Below, piece by piece: positions 22,601 through 33,380 of a stretch of DNA of 64,000 nucleotides. The notes under the pieces are model-generated. The model ran no database searches, was not told the origin of the DNA, and saw only the letters and a program-made list of their open reading frames with translations. The stretch is from Diadophis punctatus similis (Eukaryota; Chordata; Lepidosauria; Squamata; Dipsadidae). A program made the translations under genes and the position numbers. Position 1 is the first letter of the stretch. The number at the start of each line of letters is the position of its first letter. The stretch spans positions 43,594,496-43,658,495 of the forward strand of contig JALIGW010000003.1 of NCBI GenBank assembly GCA_023053685.1. The letters are read 5' to 3'.

Positions 22601-25600
22601 AAGAGGATAATGAATGAATTTAGAAAACCCAAAAAACTTCTATTTCTGGAATCAGAGTGCTAAAGAATTAAAGGAATTAAAATATGACTGGATATAAATA
22701 CCCTACTGTCTTTGCCAGTGCTACCTTCACTGTCAACTGTGAATGCACCAAATGTTGGTTGACTTTACTATTGTCTTAATATTTAATATCAACCCAGAAT
22801 ATTTCCATTTTTCCTTTCAACTTTAGCTCTGTCAAATTTCTCTACTGCCAGCTAGAATGCCAGTTTGGTGTATTAGTTAAGGCACCAGGCTAGCAACTGG
22901 AGACTGTGAGTTTTTGTCCCACCCTAGGCATGAAGCCAGCTGTTGTGACCTTGTATCAGTCACATTCTCTAAGCCTTAGGAAGCAGGCAATGGCAAACCA
23001 CTTCTGAAATCTGGCCAAGAAAAATGCAGGGTCCAGACAGTTGCCAGGAGTCAATGCTTACTTAAATGTGCACCTGTGTGTGCACATGCACACCCACACA
23101 CATTTTCAGTTAAGAAATGTGTGTCATTTCGAATATTTCATGTGACCTTTGATTTTAATGCCAGTTGTCTTGTTCAGTTGAACATTTTATAATATATTTG
23201 CTATATTTACCTTCTTGCCTTATTCCCTTCATTACTGTGAAACATTCTGTCTTCAAACTCAGTTTTTACAGTAGTTTCTAGTTCATTCTAAATATTTTTC
23301 ATATGAATAATCATGTGTTCTGGCACACCCCTTAGCCATTCCTTATTCTGCAGTGTATCATGAACTGTTCAATACAATGCCTCACTCTATTCCAAAAAAC
23401 AAAGGTAAAGTCAATTAACCCCCCTTGCTTTCTCCAGTACCCATCTTATGAATAATAATTTCCTCATGTCCCTCTGCCTTTCCTAAAATCTGCTTGTTTA
23501 TGTGGGGTTTATCTCTCCCTGTCTGATTATTTGTACAATCTTAAGCAAAACATTGCTTGCTAGACAAATTAGCGCAATGGTTTGCTAATTTGCACATTCT
23601 ATTGTATCTCCATTATTCAATATGGGTATGTACATCATTCTTTCACAATCTTTAGGCCACACGGTCTTGTTTCATACTGAGCGTTAAACAACCAAATTGT
23701 TAATTCATCTATAGCGGGTGTTTTCCTATTTGATAGGTGATCTATTGCCCCTTGTGCTTCAGTTTCTAATTCAGCAGGCACAGGAATAGATTCTGTGTCT
23801 TTTACTGTTTCTATCACACTCTAATTCTGTTTATAAAAGGATTCCGTACTGACTTTCCATTTTCCTTTAATCTCATTTGTCTGTACTGGATCATTTACCT
23901 GATTATTCTTAAATAGCTAATTTGCCTTAGACTGTCCTTTTCTGACTTTCCTCTATCAGTTAACATTCTTTTTTGGGGGGAAATTGAAATTTGAAGACAA
24001 ATGAAAGGAGGTAAATGTAAACTCCAGAAGTACCACACTCAAAAACCAAGTCAGCAGTCATAGAATTCCAATCCCTGTGCCCTAATAAGTAACCAAGTTT
24101 AATGAACATTTTGCAGGCCAGGAAAAGGGGCCATTTTGATGTTAGTAGGCAAGCTATTCCAAAGTGCAGCAGCCGCAACAAAAAAGGCATGCTTTCATGA
24201 TCCCAGCAGATTACAATTCATGAGAAAAGGGACTCAATGCATCAAGCCTGGCCATCTTAATCTTATTGGGCATGCAGAGAGGAGGAGGTCCACAGATATC
24301 CAGGCCCTGAACCATGAAAGGACAACCAACACCCTGGATTGCACCCAGAAGCCAACTAGTAGCCATTGCATCTCTTGAATAGAGGTGTTACATAGGCACA
24401 TCATGGTATACACATCACTGTTCAAGCCATATCATTTCAGATTAATGTATCCTTGCTCTCTTACTTAAACAATCAGAACAGGGAAAAGGAAATGCAATGT
24501 GAATTTAAGCTTGGCATACAAATTCTTCTCTTCCACCCACCAATATGCTGATTACCTGTAACTATTGCCTTCAACTGACAACTTGTGCATCTTGTCCTAT
24601 TTTTTGTATATTTGCTTTAAATGAATAAGTGATGCACCTTGAATTTTCTCTATATTTTTGTGACACTAGACTATCTAGCATGCATTACGTTTACATATAT
24701 CACACCATTTCCAGCAGTATGAAGGAAGATATAGAATATTTGTAACAATGTTGAAAAGGTAATTCAGGTGCCTACATTTCAAAGGCCAAATTTATGTCCA
24801 TTATTTCTTCCTCCCCATTTCATCTGAATAACACCAGCAACACTATTCTGAAAATGTAGATACTATCTACCGTTCACTGTTAGCAAGTCCCAGCAGATCA
24901 CATCCAAAGGGTGCAATTATGCAATTATGAAAATTAATCTTGTCTCTCTCTCTCTCAAAAGACTGCATACAAACCACAAGAGCCTTTTAAAATGTCCCAA
25001 TCCATCCCAAAATTATTACATCTCTCATGATTCTCTTTAATCCTTCTGCATTACTTATTAACAATGTTCAAAAACCATGACAGCAAGCAACAGGAGCAAA
25101 TATGTTCGTTTTATTTGCATTCTATTCTCTGAACATTGGGAGTTTTTATGTTTTCAGGAGAGATTTTTCCATGCCACCTGAGGGACTCCATATTTCTTGT
25201 GTATGAAAGCTAATGTTCTTGCTATTCCAGATGTTTGAATCAATCACAGTCCAATAGTTCAACAGTCACTGATATGCATGCATCATTGTGAACTGGATTA
25301 CGGTCTCAAGGAGTTCAAAAAGGGATAAACTGTCAAAACCTGTAAGAACAAAAAACACTGAAACTGAGTTTCACAATCACCCTTTGAAAAAAGCAGTTTA
25401 CCCCTATTTCACAGGTCACATCATTGAGCTAAAATCTGAATCGAGAAACCCCTTTACCAATAATATTCATCAATAACAAATTCCTACTTATGGGAATATC
25501 TACTATACCTGATGCATAAGTGGTTAAAATGTTGGCTTGCCTTATATGTTAACCAACTTCTCCTTCATAGATTATTGCTCCAGTAGAAATTGGAATACAT

Positions 25601-25738
25601 CTGAACTCCAAACAGTTGGAAAAATACCAAGATGTCTTGAAGGAGCTCCTGACAGAGGTGTTGTCAGATACTAAGAATGGCACTACAGAGATCTTAAAAT
25701 TAGCTTTTCTCTTTCCTTGGGAGTTATCTAAGTCCTGA
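19511..25738 (+). CDS. MLN: Motilin precursor, join of three coding exons
   Basis: Motilin is a secreted gut peptide hormone that acts on the G-protein-coupled motilin receptor to drive stomach and intestinal contraction. Joining 19511-19627, 21442-21525 and 25571-25738 gives 122 codons and a stop. Residues 1-25 form a signal peptide with a hydrophobic VITSLVLLYITAMLA core. Residues 26-47 are the 22-residue peptide, beginning YLTFYSREDF and ending EKEKNQAQ. Lys48-Lys49 is the processing site. The propeptide carries the family block VEIGIHLNSKQLEKYQDVL. Exon breaks fall between codons, with GT and AG at each junction. The ATG follows the acceptor by one base. The amino terminus departs from the mammalian FVPIF pattern, and the last 22 residues do not resemble the family. 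LEMD2 lies next in the same direction, as in human (from memory). Confident of the gene; less so of the last exon's end. Confidence 0.93.
19742..20010 (-). mobile_element. Solo LTR (minus orientation) in MLN intron 2
   Basis: On the minus strand it starts TGTTATGTATT and ends AATCCAACA, with an AATAAAG poly(A) signal (TTTATT on + at 19796-19801). The flanks are AAAAC (19737-19741) and AAGAC (20011-20015), a 5-bp duplication with one mismatch. The U3 part has two tandem copies of a roughly 44-bp unit carrying ATTGGTTAACCC, a CCAAT box joined to a GTTAAC motif. It begins 114 bp after MLN exon 2. Confidence 0.82.
20016..20804. other. MLN intron 2, no repeat recognised
   Basis: Nothing recognised between the LTR and the next hAT element. 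Confidence 0.35.
20813..21148. mobile_element. hAT family A element, copy 3, perfect TSD
   Basis: Starts CAGAGGTGGGTTCCTCCC and ends AGAACCCACCCCTG. GTTGATGC is duplicated at 20805-20812 and 21149-21156. It contains ACTGCGCATGTG twice (near 21000 and 21059), the second continuing into CGCGCAC. It lies in MLN intron 2, about 290 bp before coding exon 2. Confidence 0.92.
21442..21525 (+). CDS. MLN: MLN second coding exon: end of hormone and propeptide start
   Basis: 28 codons. The acceptor is CCCCAG at 21441 and the donor AAG|GTACAC at 21526. It encodes EKEKNQAQ, the Lys-Lys site, Ser-Leu and an acidic linker ending Gln-Val-Ile-Lys. The motif EKEKNQAQKKSL resembles EKERNKGQKKSL of mammals, the strongest single homology match in the gene. 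Confidence 0.95.
21526..22854. other. MLN intron 3, first part: no repeat recognised
   Basis: No exon or named repeat seen. There is a short poly-T run near 21700 and an ATT run near 21783. Confidence 0.35.
22855..23075 (+). mobile_element. tRNA-derived SINE, diverged
   Basis: An A-box-like TTGGTGTATTAGTTAAGG is followed by GCACCAGGCTAG, a B-box-like GAGTTTTTGTCCC and the body phrase GAAGCCAGCTGTTGTGACC. Distinct from the SINE families above and heavily mutated. Confidence 0.6.
23160..23830 (-). mobile_element. Decayed RTE/Bov-B-like LINE fragment
   Basis: Minus-strand translation of 23635-23817 includes ELETEAQGAIDHLSNRKTPA, resembling the 'EVExAlxxLxNxKApGiDg' start of RTE reverse transcriptases. 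Further on, frame-shifted pieces read like 'QADFRKGRGT', a Bov-B-type motif. Many stops and shifts show an old, dead copy. Confidence 0.5.
24130..24430 (-). mobile_element. Diverged L2-like LINE 3' fragment
   Basis: Phrases such as CAACCAACACCCTGGATTG, CCAACTAGTAGCCATTGC and AGAGGTGTTACATAGG line up in order with the 3' part of the L2 copy at 52262-54285 (CAACCAACACCTTAAATTGG, AGCCAATGCAGC, ATAGGTGTTACGTGGG). Same orientation, much older. Confidence 0.7.
24431..25570. other. MLN intron 3, last part: no repeat recognised
   Basis: A (TC)n run near 24945 only. The intron ends at the acceptor CATAG (25570). Confidence 0.35.
25571..25738 (+). CDS. MLN: MLN last coding exon with unusual carboxyl tail
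   Basis: 55 codons and TGA (25736-25738). The first 31 or so residues (IIAPVEIGIHLNSKQLEKYQ, then DVLKELLTEVL) fit the motilin propeptide. After Val-Leu-Ser-Asp come about 22 residues with a hydrophobic LKLAFLFPW stretch that does not resemble the family. AATAAA at 25815-25820 is 77 bp past the stop. The tail may be genuine read-through of a lost donor, since human MLN has one more exon here (from memory), or the true exon may end earlier. Confidence 0.8.
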   Translation: MIAPVEIGIHLNSKQLEKYQDVLKELLTEVLSDTKNGTTEILKLAFLFPWELSKS

Positions 25739-25814
25739 GATTTCAGAAATACCTTTTGCCTTGTGTCACATTTTTACAAGGTACTGTGTAGGCTCTGTGT
25801 TTTTCTTTTTAAGA

Positions 25815-25820
25815 AATAAA
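25815..25820 (+). terminator. MLN: Candidate MLN poly(A) signal
   Basis: Canonical AATAAA 77 bp after the motilin stop codon. Other AATAAA motifs follow near 26209 and 26769. The last could serve an alternative terminal exon starting near 26650. Confidence 0.5.
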
Positions 25821-28800
25821 TATCCCCAATTCCCTACCCCCAAAAATAATACTGTACACCACTAGAAAATACAGTATATTGTAGCATAAAAAGATGAAAC
25901 AGTGTAGATCTGTATCAGTAGCAGAAAGGCCCTATGCTTTGGAAGATTTTCAGCTATTAGAAATCATGTGTCTGATGAAAGACAAGTGTACTGTCGGTTT
26001 TCATCTTCTGTACTGCATTTCTAGGTGATTTAAGCAACTTTCACTAAAGTTATAAGAAAATTTAAAACCTGTGATTACAATGCATTATGACTTCTGCTTC
26101 AGAGTAGATATTGCATTTTCTCACTGAAATTGTTACCAAATTTAGAAGTTAAGTGAACTCTAAGCTTGCAGGTTGCTATAGATTGTGTATACATTTGATG
26201 AGGAAATACAATAAAATATGATTGTCTTTCAGTTCCTATACATTGGCATAAACACGATCATTTGAAAAGCCAGTATACTAGAATCCAAATTGTAGGAAAT
26301 TGTGTAAAACAAGGAATCAGGAAATACTAGATGGACAATTATATCAAAAGTCTCTACAGTGTGCTTGTAGCAAAACATTCCAAGTAGATCCATAGCCAGA
26401 GCAAGATCTTCAAAACTATCATGATGGCTTCTTAATTAAAAATGTATATATCATACTGTATGCAAAGTTAACAATAGTCTAAAGAAGGAAAATTACAGTC
26501 AAATTACCTATGTGATTCCTATCATAATATCACCTGATTTCATGTGATTCTTTGTTTTGCTTTTTTAACTGATAGATCAGGATGAGTCAAGCTGATGTCT
26601 GCACAATATTAATTCACAATAATGGCTTTTGGCTGTTTCATCTCTGTAGCTAACTGATATTCTAAGAATTAGAAGACTGGAAGATTTTCTGCAAATATAC
26701 AAGAGTCAATCTACTGGAAATGCTATTGTAAGGCACTGTACTGCAAAATAACAATGTGTATGCAAACTAATAAAATGTGAAGCTTCAATATATGATTATT
26801 TTGTTCCGTGTATAGTCAGAAAAATTTAAAAAGGCACCCAAGGATGCAAAAAAAAAGTTGTTGTTTCAAATAACTCTATATTTGTTTTCTAGATAACTTT
26901 CACTCAACACATCACTCTTGTAAACCCAGATTAATTCAGGTGCATTCCCATGCATTCTTGTTTATGTATATATTTAATTCATCATAACTGAATCAGACCA
27001 CTTTACAATAATTCAATGGGTTGTATTTCTAAGAAGACATCTCCTAGGCTTGCACTTCTAGGACAATGAAATCAATTAATCTGATAGATAATACCCAACA
27101 ATATGGTATGTTACATATAATTCTGAAATCTCCCAAAGTAAATAACATTTCTGATCTTTTGTTACCCTCTACTCATGCAATCCCTGTTGATTAAAGTTTT
27201 TGCAATAATACAACTATCAACAATTATTTCACATTCTTATTTATTTGAAGTATACAGTTTCAATATCATTTACTTCTACCCTTCTCTTAACACATGCACA
27301 GTTGACTATATTACAACATATAAAACGTATGTATTTTTGTATTTATAAAATTATTTATTTATACTACAACATAGAAAATTTAAAACAGAAGAATCAGTCA
27401 TTTTTCCTTCACTAGACAATGCATCCTCAAAATCCCTAACTTATACAATTTTCCCATAACCAATAAAAAACCCACACTGAACACACATTATTTTTTATGA
27501 ACATGTCCCTGCCCCAAAGCATATCACCAACAGCATTCCAGTTGCATATACTGGATTCCCATCAATCTGCAGAAAACAGACTTTTCCTTTTTCCAACTTC
27601 AGCCAACAAATGAGGAACTAGGACAGGAAAGAGATGGAACAGCAGTGAAAAGTAGTCCTCTACAGGGGCAATAGGGAGAAAAAGAGAGATGAAGGGAGCA
27701 AAGGACATTGTAGTGGGTGGTTTGGTTTGGGGTAATTCAACACATTTCCCAAAGAACAAGTAGTACAGCTCTGATTGAAAGTTTCCTCCAAACTTTTCAT
27801 GTGTAACCGTTCTTTCTCTAAAGATGTGCCATGCAGCTCATATTTAGAAACGATTGCGACATACTTTATTGTGCTGATTTTGCTCAAGACCTTTGGTCTG
27901 TTGTGACCAAAATACCACTGCCATTTTTTACAAAGCCCACTGAAAGTGCTTTATCTGAAAGGCTCCTGTTTCAAAAAGAGGAATAGTGAGGACAATAGGG
28001 GAGAAAGGTATGTTGTTTTTCAGATATGATCTGAGTGTTTTCCAGTGCAACTGATTATGATGTGGCATGGCTCATTGTTTTACTTACTGACTTATTACTA
28101 ATAATTATAAGCTTTTGTGTAAATAATAAAGTGCCTTTGACATGCATCCATCATTGGGCACAGCCTTGCAAAGATATACACGTGATGAACACAGGGATAA
28201 GAGATCTTTCTTAGAGGCTTGGCATACATACTGTATACTATGAAGGACTCAGCAAACTTTTCAGCCAGTGGGTAGCACCATACAATCTTATAGAGTGATG
28301 CTGGCAAAATGTAAAATTAATTATAACCAAGTCTTATATGATTTGATTAGTTACTCAGAGACTATGCATTGCTACTCAAAAACTATTGTCAAAAAGTTTG
28401 TCCTTAACACAATTAATTTCTAAAAGAGGAATAAGTTACCAGTATTCCAACTCTATTAGAAGATAGATATAGGTGAGGGACTGACGTATTGCTCAAGAAT
28501 TAGAAAATGAACAGCGAACTTTCCAAGAACTGCACTACACCATTCTCGACTATGCTTCTTATTACCAAACAGCTCAGTGCCTCTCTTTTTAAGTCCTTTG
28601 GCTTCAGGTCTGAGCTTCTAGAAAAAAATAGTTTTCTTCAGGCATTTCATTACCAACTAGTAACTTCATCAGTGTCAGATACAAACCTCTCATAAACTGC
28701 CCAGCAGGATGGAAAATAGCCTAAGAGAGTGGGCAAAAAATGATATGGTTCATGATCATGGATGCACACTCAGAGTGAATAAATATCAGCACGCCATGTA

Positions 28801-28877
28801 AAACCTCAAGGAGCAGCTTGAACAGATCATCAGTCTTGAGCACCTTGAAAGGCTGAACTAGCACAGATGATGTTACC
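25821..28877. other. Intergenic, no recognisable gene
   Basis: AT-rich sequence. A pyrimidine-rich acceptor-like site ends near 26649 and is followed by about 33 open codons and then AATAAA. I see no other exon-like feature or named repeat. Confidence 0.35.
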
Positions 28878-28879
28878 TA

Positions 28880-29875
28880 CCGTATTTTTCGGAGTATAAG
28901 ACGCACCGAAGTATAAGATGCACCTTAGTTTTGGGGGAGGAAAACAAGGAAAAAAGGCCTCTGCCTCCCAGCAATTTGCCAAACAGCAAACAGCAAACAG
29001 CACAGATGATATACACTGTTTGCTGTGTATTTCTGTGCATGTGTGCCTGACCCATAGAAATAGCAAAGAATTGGAGAAATGTACATTATGGCAGTATATT
29101 AATCCCAGAAATTTTTCTTAAATGTAATCACACTAACTCCTCCCAATTATTTAAATAGATCTACTCCAAACATGACTAAGTCAGGGTTTAATTCAGCTGC
29201 CTTATTTTAATACTAATACTTAATACTAAAACAGGACATTTCAGATTATACTTTTACAGATCTTTAAAATTGATATGGCTTTCTGGAAGGCTTTCTGCTA
29301 TTTAAAAGAAGATACAATAGCACTGGGCCTCTTCAGAGCAAGCATTTATTTTAAAAAGCTTCTTCATTTTGTTAAGTTGTCTAGAACAATAATAAAGCAG
29401 TCTTTAAAAAATAAGTCTTATAATTTGAACACTCTACAAACGTTTAACAAAATAACATATTAACAGAATTTGCCTCTACCTAGGATAGAACTCACAACCT
29501 CCTGACTGTGAGGCAAGAGCTCTTTCCTTTAGGCTACAGTAGCTGTAGCTTACTGTCTTCCAATTTCAGCAATGTAACATTGCCAGCAGTTTATCTCCCA
29601 GCATTTTGTCTCATTACAGCCACCGTAGTTAGTTTCATTTTACCACATGGCTTGCAAGCCTCTGTCAGCTGTAGATCGGGAGGCAAGTAATCTTTTAGTG
29701 TGCTAATAAGGCTTCTGTTTCTGTTCTGTTTGCTGCAAAGAGGTAAATTGTTGGCAGGCAGAGGCCAAAGGGTGGGAGTGGCTGGGTGGGGCTGCATTCG
29801 GTGTATAAGACGCACCCAAATTTTCACCTATTTTTGAGGGTAAAAAAGGTGCATCTTATACTCCGAAAAATACGG
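28880..29875. mobile_element. Non-autonomous DNA transposon with long inverted ends
   Basis: The ends are CCGTATTTTTCGGAGTATAAGA and its inverse TCTTATACTCCGAAAAATACGG, each flanked by TA (28878-28879 and 29876-29877), as expected for the Tc1/mariner superfamily. A second layer of inversion extends inward: GATGCACC phrases, then 'GCCTCTGCCTCCCAGCAATTTGCC' against its approximate inverse near 29740-29765. About 1 kb, with no transposase frame. Confidence 0.75.
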
Positions 29876-29878
29876 TAG

Positions 29879-30396
29879 TTTGGTAATGAAACATCTGCAA
29901 GAAAACCACCAAGATCAGAGAGCACCAAGGACCCCACAGTTCAACCCTGAACTACAAATATTCTCTTCTGTCAATACTTCACTTTGTATTCATTGCTGAC
30001 ACCATCATTATTTGACATCTGATGAACAATGGTCACCATCTAGGTGGCACAGTTTTCACAGCAGTAACATTTGAAAGGTAGCGAAAGCAAACTCTGTGAA
30101 AAAGATGACATGAGTGCCACAGATTAAATTAATCCAATTTTCATACTTTCAAGTTAAATGAATTCTTCTGTCATTCTGAATTGTTGAGAAATCAGAGCAT
30201 TGCTGCCAGAACAGCACATACCCAGCCCTTTGCTCTCTAGTGTAGATGCTAGATTTCAAGGGAATGCTTGTATCTAACTGATAGCTGCAGTCACCAGTGA
30301 TAGCACTGTTTCCATGTTCATAAATGTACTCAGTAGTATTTACATACCATTTCACTCTCCAATATAGATTCATGCAGAGATAATATTCATAGAAAT
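29879..30396. other. Intergenic, no recognisable gene or repeat
   Basis: Nothing recognised. The 86-codon minus frame at 30149-30409 runs into the CR1 tail and has no support. Confidence 0.35.
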
Positions 30397-30512
30397 AACA
30401 GAATAACACAATTGGAAGGGACCTCGGAGGTCTTCTAATCCAACCCCCTGCTCAAACAGGAATAGGTATAGGGTTTGGTATGATTGTCCAACCCCTTCTT
30501 AAAAACCTCCAG
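30397..30512 (-). mobile_element. CR1 LINE 3' fragment (minus orientation)
   Basis: ATTGGAAGGGACCTCGGAGG followed by TCTTCTAATCCAACCCCCTG is the inverse of the CR1 3' end seen at 45060-45105 (GGGGGTTGGACTAGAAGACC). Confidence 0.85.
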
Positions 30513-32236
30513 TTTTTAAAAATTTTAATAAATGTTTGGTTAGGTGGGAATCAATTCAAAGAATTCTGGCATAGTTAAAAACTATGGACGCTTATTCATT
30601 CGTTCAAACATTCATCCAATTGGCATTTGACTTTTCTATTCAAGCAGTACTTGTATACCTTTCCACCAATATGAAATAATATGAGTCTCCTCCAACTCCT
30701 ACCTCACAAAGGGAGTTTTCATTAGGAATATAATTAATCACTCTCAAGACTATACATGGTTTTTGCAATGTGAAGAAATATCCCTTCTCTCATTCTTTCC
30801 TCTCTAGCATAAGCTTTTATTGCAAACATAGATACAAGCTGAATTGTGCCTGCAGCCCTGAAGTGTAACCTGTAACCCATGTTCTGCAGATCCTCTCTTT
30901 CTGAGTCTTTTTATTTCTTCTTCTTCTAAGAAATCACATCCATTCTTCTCACTGCTCATCTGCAAGGAGCTCAGTGGAGAGCAGGTTAAGATTTTCAGAA
31001 CTGATCTAAGCCAGTTGTATCACTGATCTTATCTTCCTACTCCCAAATTTTCAATACCCCCAAATCTGTTTTTTACATTAATTGGGGCTCTTATGGGGGG
31101 GTGCAGCACCATCAATACTTATAAATCACTAGACGTTAAAGAGAAATTTAAAATGATGCTATATTTTTTTTTAAAATTGTAATGTAGTGAAATTAATAAA
31201 ACAATATCACTTTTACCCGTGCATCTGCCTAGCAATATTAATCCTTATTTATTTCACATAAATGGTTGAGGGTGTGGTGTTTTTTGGGGGGGCAGTTCTT
31301 TAGCTACAGCTGGCCCCTTCAGATTAGGCTGGCTTGACTGCATCTTTAAGATGTCATATTTTAGCCATTTTTGTATATAAGCATAATGTTCCTCTTCCTT
31401 AAGAGTTTTGCCATTTGCCTCTTTCTGGTGCTTTTTCCTGTAATGAGCCACAGCAGAAAGCACACTGCAGTCCCCATCTGTATGCAAAGCAACTCAGCTT
31501 GCTGTTCAGAAACTCCTTTTTCCTCTCTCCCAATCATCAGCATTCAATTGTCCTCCCATCAGTTCCAATCATTCTTTTTCACCAGCAGCAGCTCATCGGG
31601 TTTCCAGGTTAGCAAACTCCATTACTCTAAGAAATACATGGGTAGCTGCAAACAGGCTACTGAAGAAATCCATCTTCCTCCGTCCACACCAGATAGTCAA
31701 AGGAGGGGCGGGAAGGAAATGTCACTAAAACAAACTGAGGAGATGGAAACAAAAGCAAAATCTCATTCACCCTCAGCTTTAAAAATAATTAATCAGACAA
31801 AGAAAAACATCAGAATGACAGCTTCCCCTCTACGTCGTATGTGAAGGGTTACACAACATAGGAAGCATACCAAATTTTCAGTAATTTTCCAGTTAAATAC
31901 AATTCATGCTGAAAACCTTCACATTTCTGAGGCACTGTTGCACTAGGTTTTTTTTTTTACTCTGCCCCTCGCAATTGTCGCTTTGTTACTAAACCCAATG
32001 CAATATTCAGTGTGTTTATCATATAATCCAATTCCACACACCAATGAGTAGCATTGCCATTTCAAGTGGAAGAAGAGGAATTTAAAGTTTATCTGTGCTC
32101 ATGCAGACTACGGGTTGCTTTTCCCTAAAATCATGACCTTATTGTCAAAGAAGAAAAATGGAGAAAATCATGAAATTCCTGACATATACTGTATGCTTTC
32201 CACACTTTTTGGCCCAGAGTAATATCTACTGATAGA
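30513..32236. other. Intergenic, no confirmed gene
   Basis: A 157-codon + frame at 31371-31844 is the largest here. Its composition is not protein-like (Ser, Phe and Leu runs) and I see no splice context or family match. I treat it as chance. Confidence 0.35.
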
Positions 32237-32297
32237 GCGGCATGGTTGCCTAAGTGGTGAAGACTCTTACCTCCCACTCGGAAGGTTGAGAGTTCAA

Positions 32298-33055
32298 CAG
32301 TGGTGGGTTCCTACTGGTTCGGTCCACTCTATAGCACTGGTAGCGGCCTGCTGGTGATGTCACAGTACCGGTGCGGTCGGTTGCCGGTGCCTGGGCGCCG
32401 CCATTTTTTTTTAATTAAATTTTTTTAAAAAAATTTCTTCTGCGCATGCCCAGAAGCTGAGCTTCCGGCACTGCACATGCGCTGCCTTCCTACCCCACAG
32501 TGGGTCCAAGCAGGGGAGGATGGCTGAGGGAGTGCGTGAGACGCTGAAAGAACAGGCGGCAGGAGCTATCTCCATTCCCCTCCCTTCAGCAGTCCGAGAA
32601 GCCACGAACGTGCAGTGATGATCCTAGGCATTTTCGCACATTTGAGGCTTCTCGAGCTGCTGAGGGGAGGGGGAATGGGCGGCAGGACCTATCTCAGTTC
32701 CCCTCCCTTCAGCAGTCCGAGAAGCCACGAACGCGCGGTGATTGTCCCAGGTATTTTCACACGTTCGAGGCTTCTTGAGCTGCTGAGGGAAGGGGGAATG
32801 GGTGGCAGGCGCCTAGGATCATCTAATGGGGAGAAGCATTCAGGCCGGATGGAGCCTCCTAGAAGAACCGCTGCCGCGGTCTTGCTGCTCCCACTGCGGG
32901 GGACTGCGTTGCGGGTGGGCAATGCCCCCCCACTCCTCCGGCCGCTGCCAAGCTCCCGAGGACCACGCCCACCCAGTCACATAGCTGGCAAGCCACACCC
33001 ACAAAATAAGCCACACCTACAGAGTGGTAGTAAAAAAATTAGGAACCCGCCCCTG
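32298..33055. mobile_element. hAT family A element, copy 4 (long, perfect TSD)
   Basis: Starts CAGTGGTGGGTTCCTACTGG and ends AGGAACCCGCCCCTG. GAGTTCAA is duplicated at 32290-32297 and 33056-33063. At 758 bp it is more than twice its relatives. The extra length includes two tandem units of about 123 bp (from about 32553 to 32800), each itself an inverted repeat. The right end resembles family B (GTGGTAGTAAAAAAATT). The 152-codon frame here is transposon sequence. Confidence 0.9.
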
Positions 33056-33073
33056 GAGTTCAATACTAGGTAG

Positions 33074-33264
33074 CAGAAGATGCCCCCAATCTTTTGGGCA
33101 CCAGGGACCAGTTTCATGGAGAGAGGTTTTTCCACAGTTCGGAGAATGAGTGGTTTCATATGCTGCCTGCATCACACAGATGGGGCTTTGCTTGTTTGTG
33201 TGGCTCGGTTACTGAGATGCTGCAGACTGATGCCGGTCCATGGACTGGGGGTTGGGGTCCCCTG
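33074..33264. mobile_element. Non-autonomous hAT element nested in the SINE
   Basis: Shares TTTTGGGCACCAGGGACCAG and CCGGTCCATGGACTGGGGG with the element at 5790-5959, in the opposite orientation. The right end is GGGGTCCCCTG followed by TCCTAGGA. The left flank has TACTAGGT, matching 6 of 8. The left terminus is degraded, so that boundary is approximate. Confidence 0.7.
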
Positions 33265-33380
33265 TCCTAGGACACAAAGATAAAAATATCTCCTGCAAAC
33301 TCTGTGTGGCTTCAGGAAGTGCATCCGGCCAGTAAATGCTCAGCACCATGCAGTCACCCCGACTCTACCCCGAATTAAGA

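Larger units (their letters stand above)
32237..33380 (+). mobile_element. tRNA-derived SINE split by two hAT insertions
   Basis: The head at 32237-32297 (AGCGGCATGGTTGCCTAAGTGG) continues after the first hAT at 33056-33073 and after the second at about 33265-33380 (CTCCTGCAAACTCTGTG, CCGACTCTACCCCGAATTAAG). The uninterrupted relative at 35437-35640 shows the same order of phrases. Confidence 0.8.

Noticed and set aside
31371..31844. 157-codon + frame
   Set aside because: Low-complexity Ser/Phe/Leu/Gln composition, no domain, no splice or promoter context, and opposing minus frames of similar size.
32615..33073. 152-codon + frame rich in Gly, Arg and Pro
   Set aside because: Entirely within the long hAT copy, with tandem repeats, and the frame runs into the host SINE.
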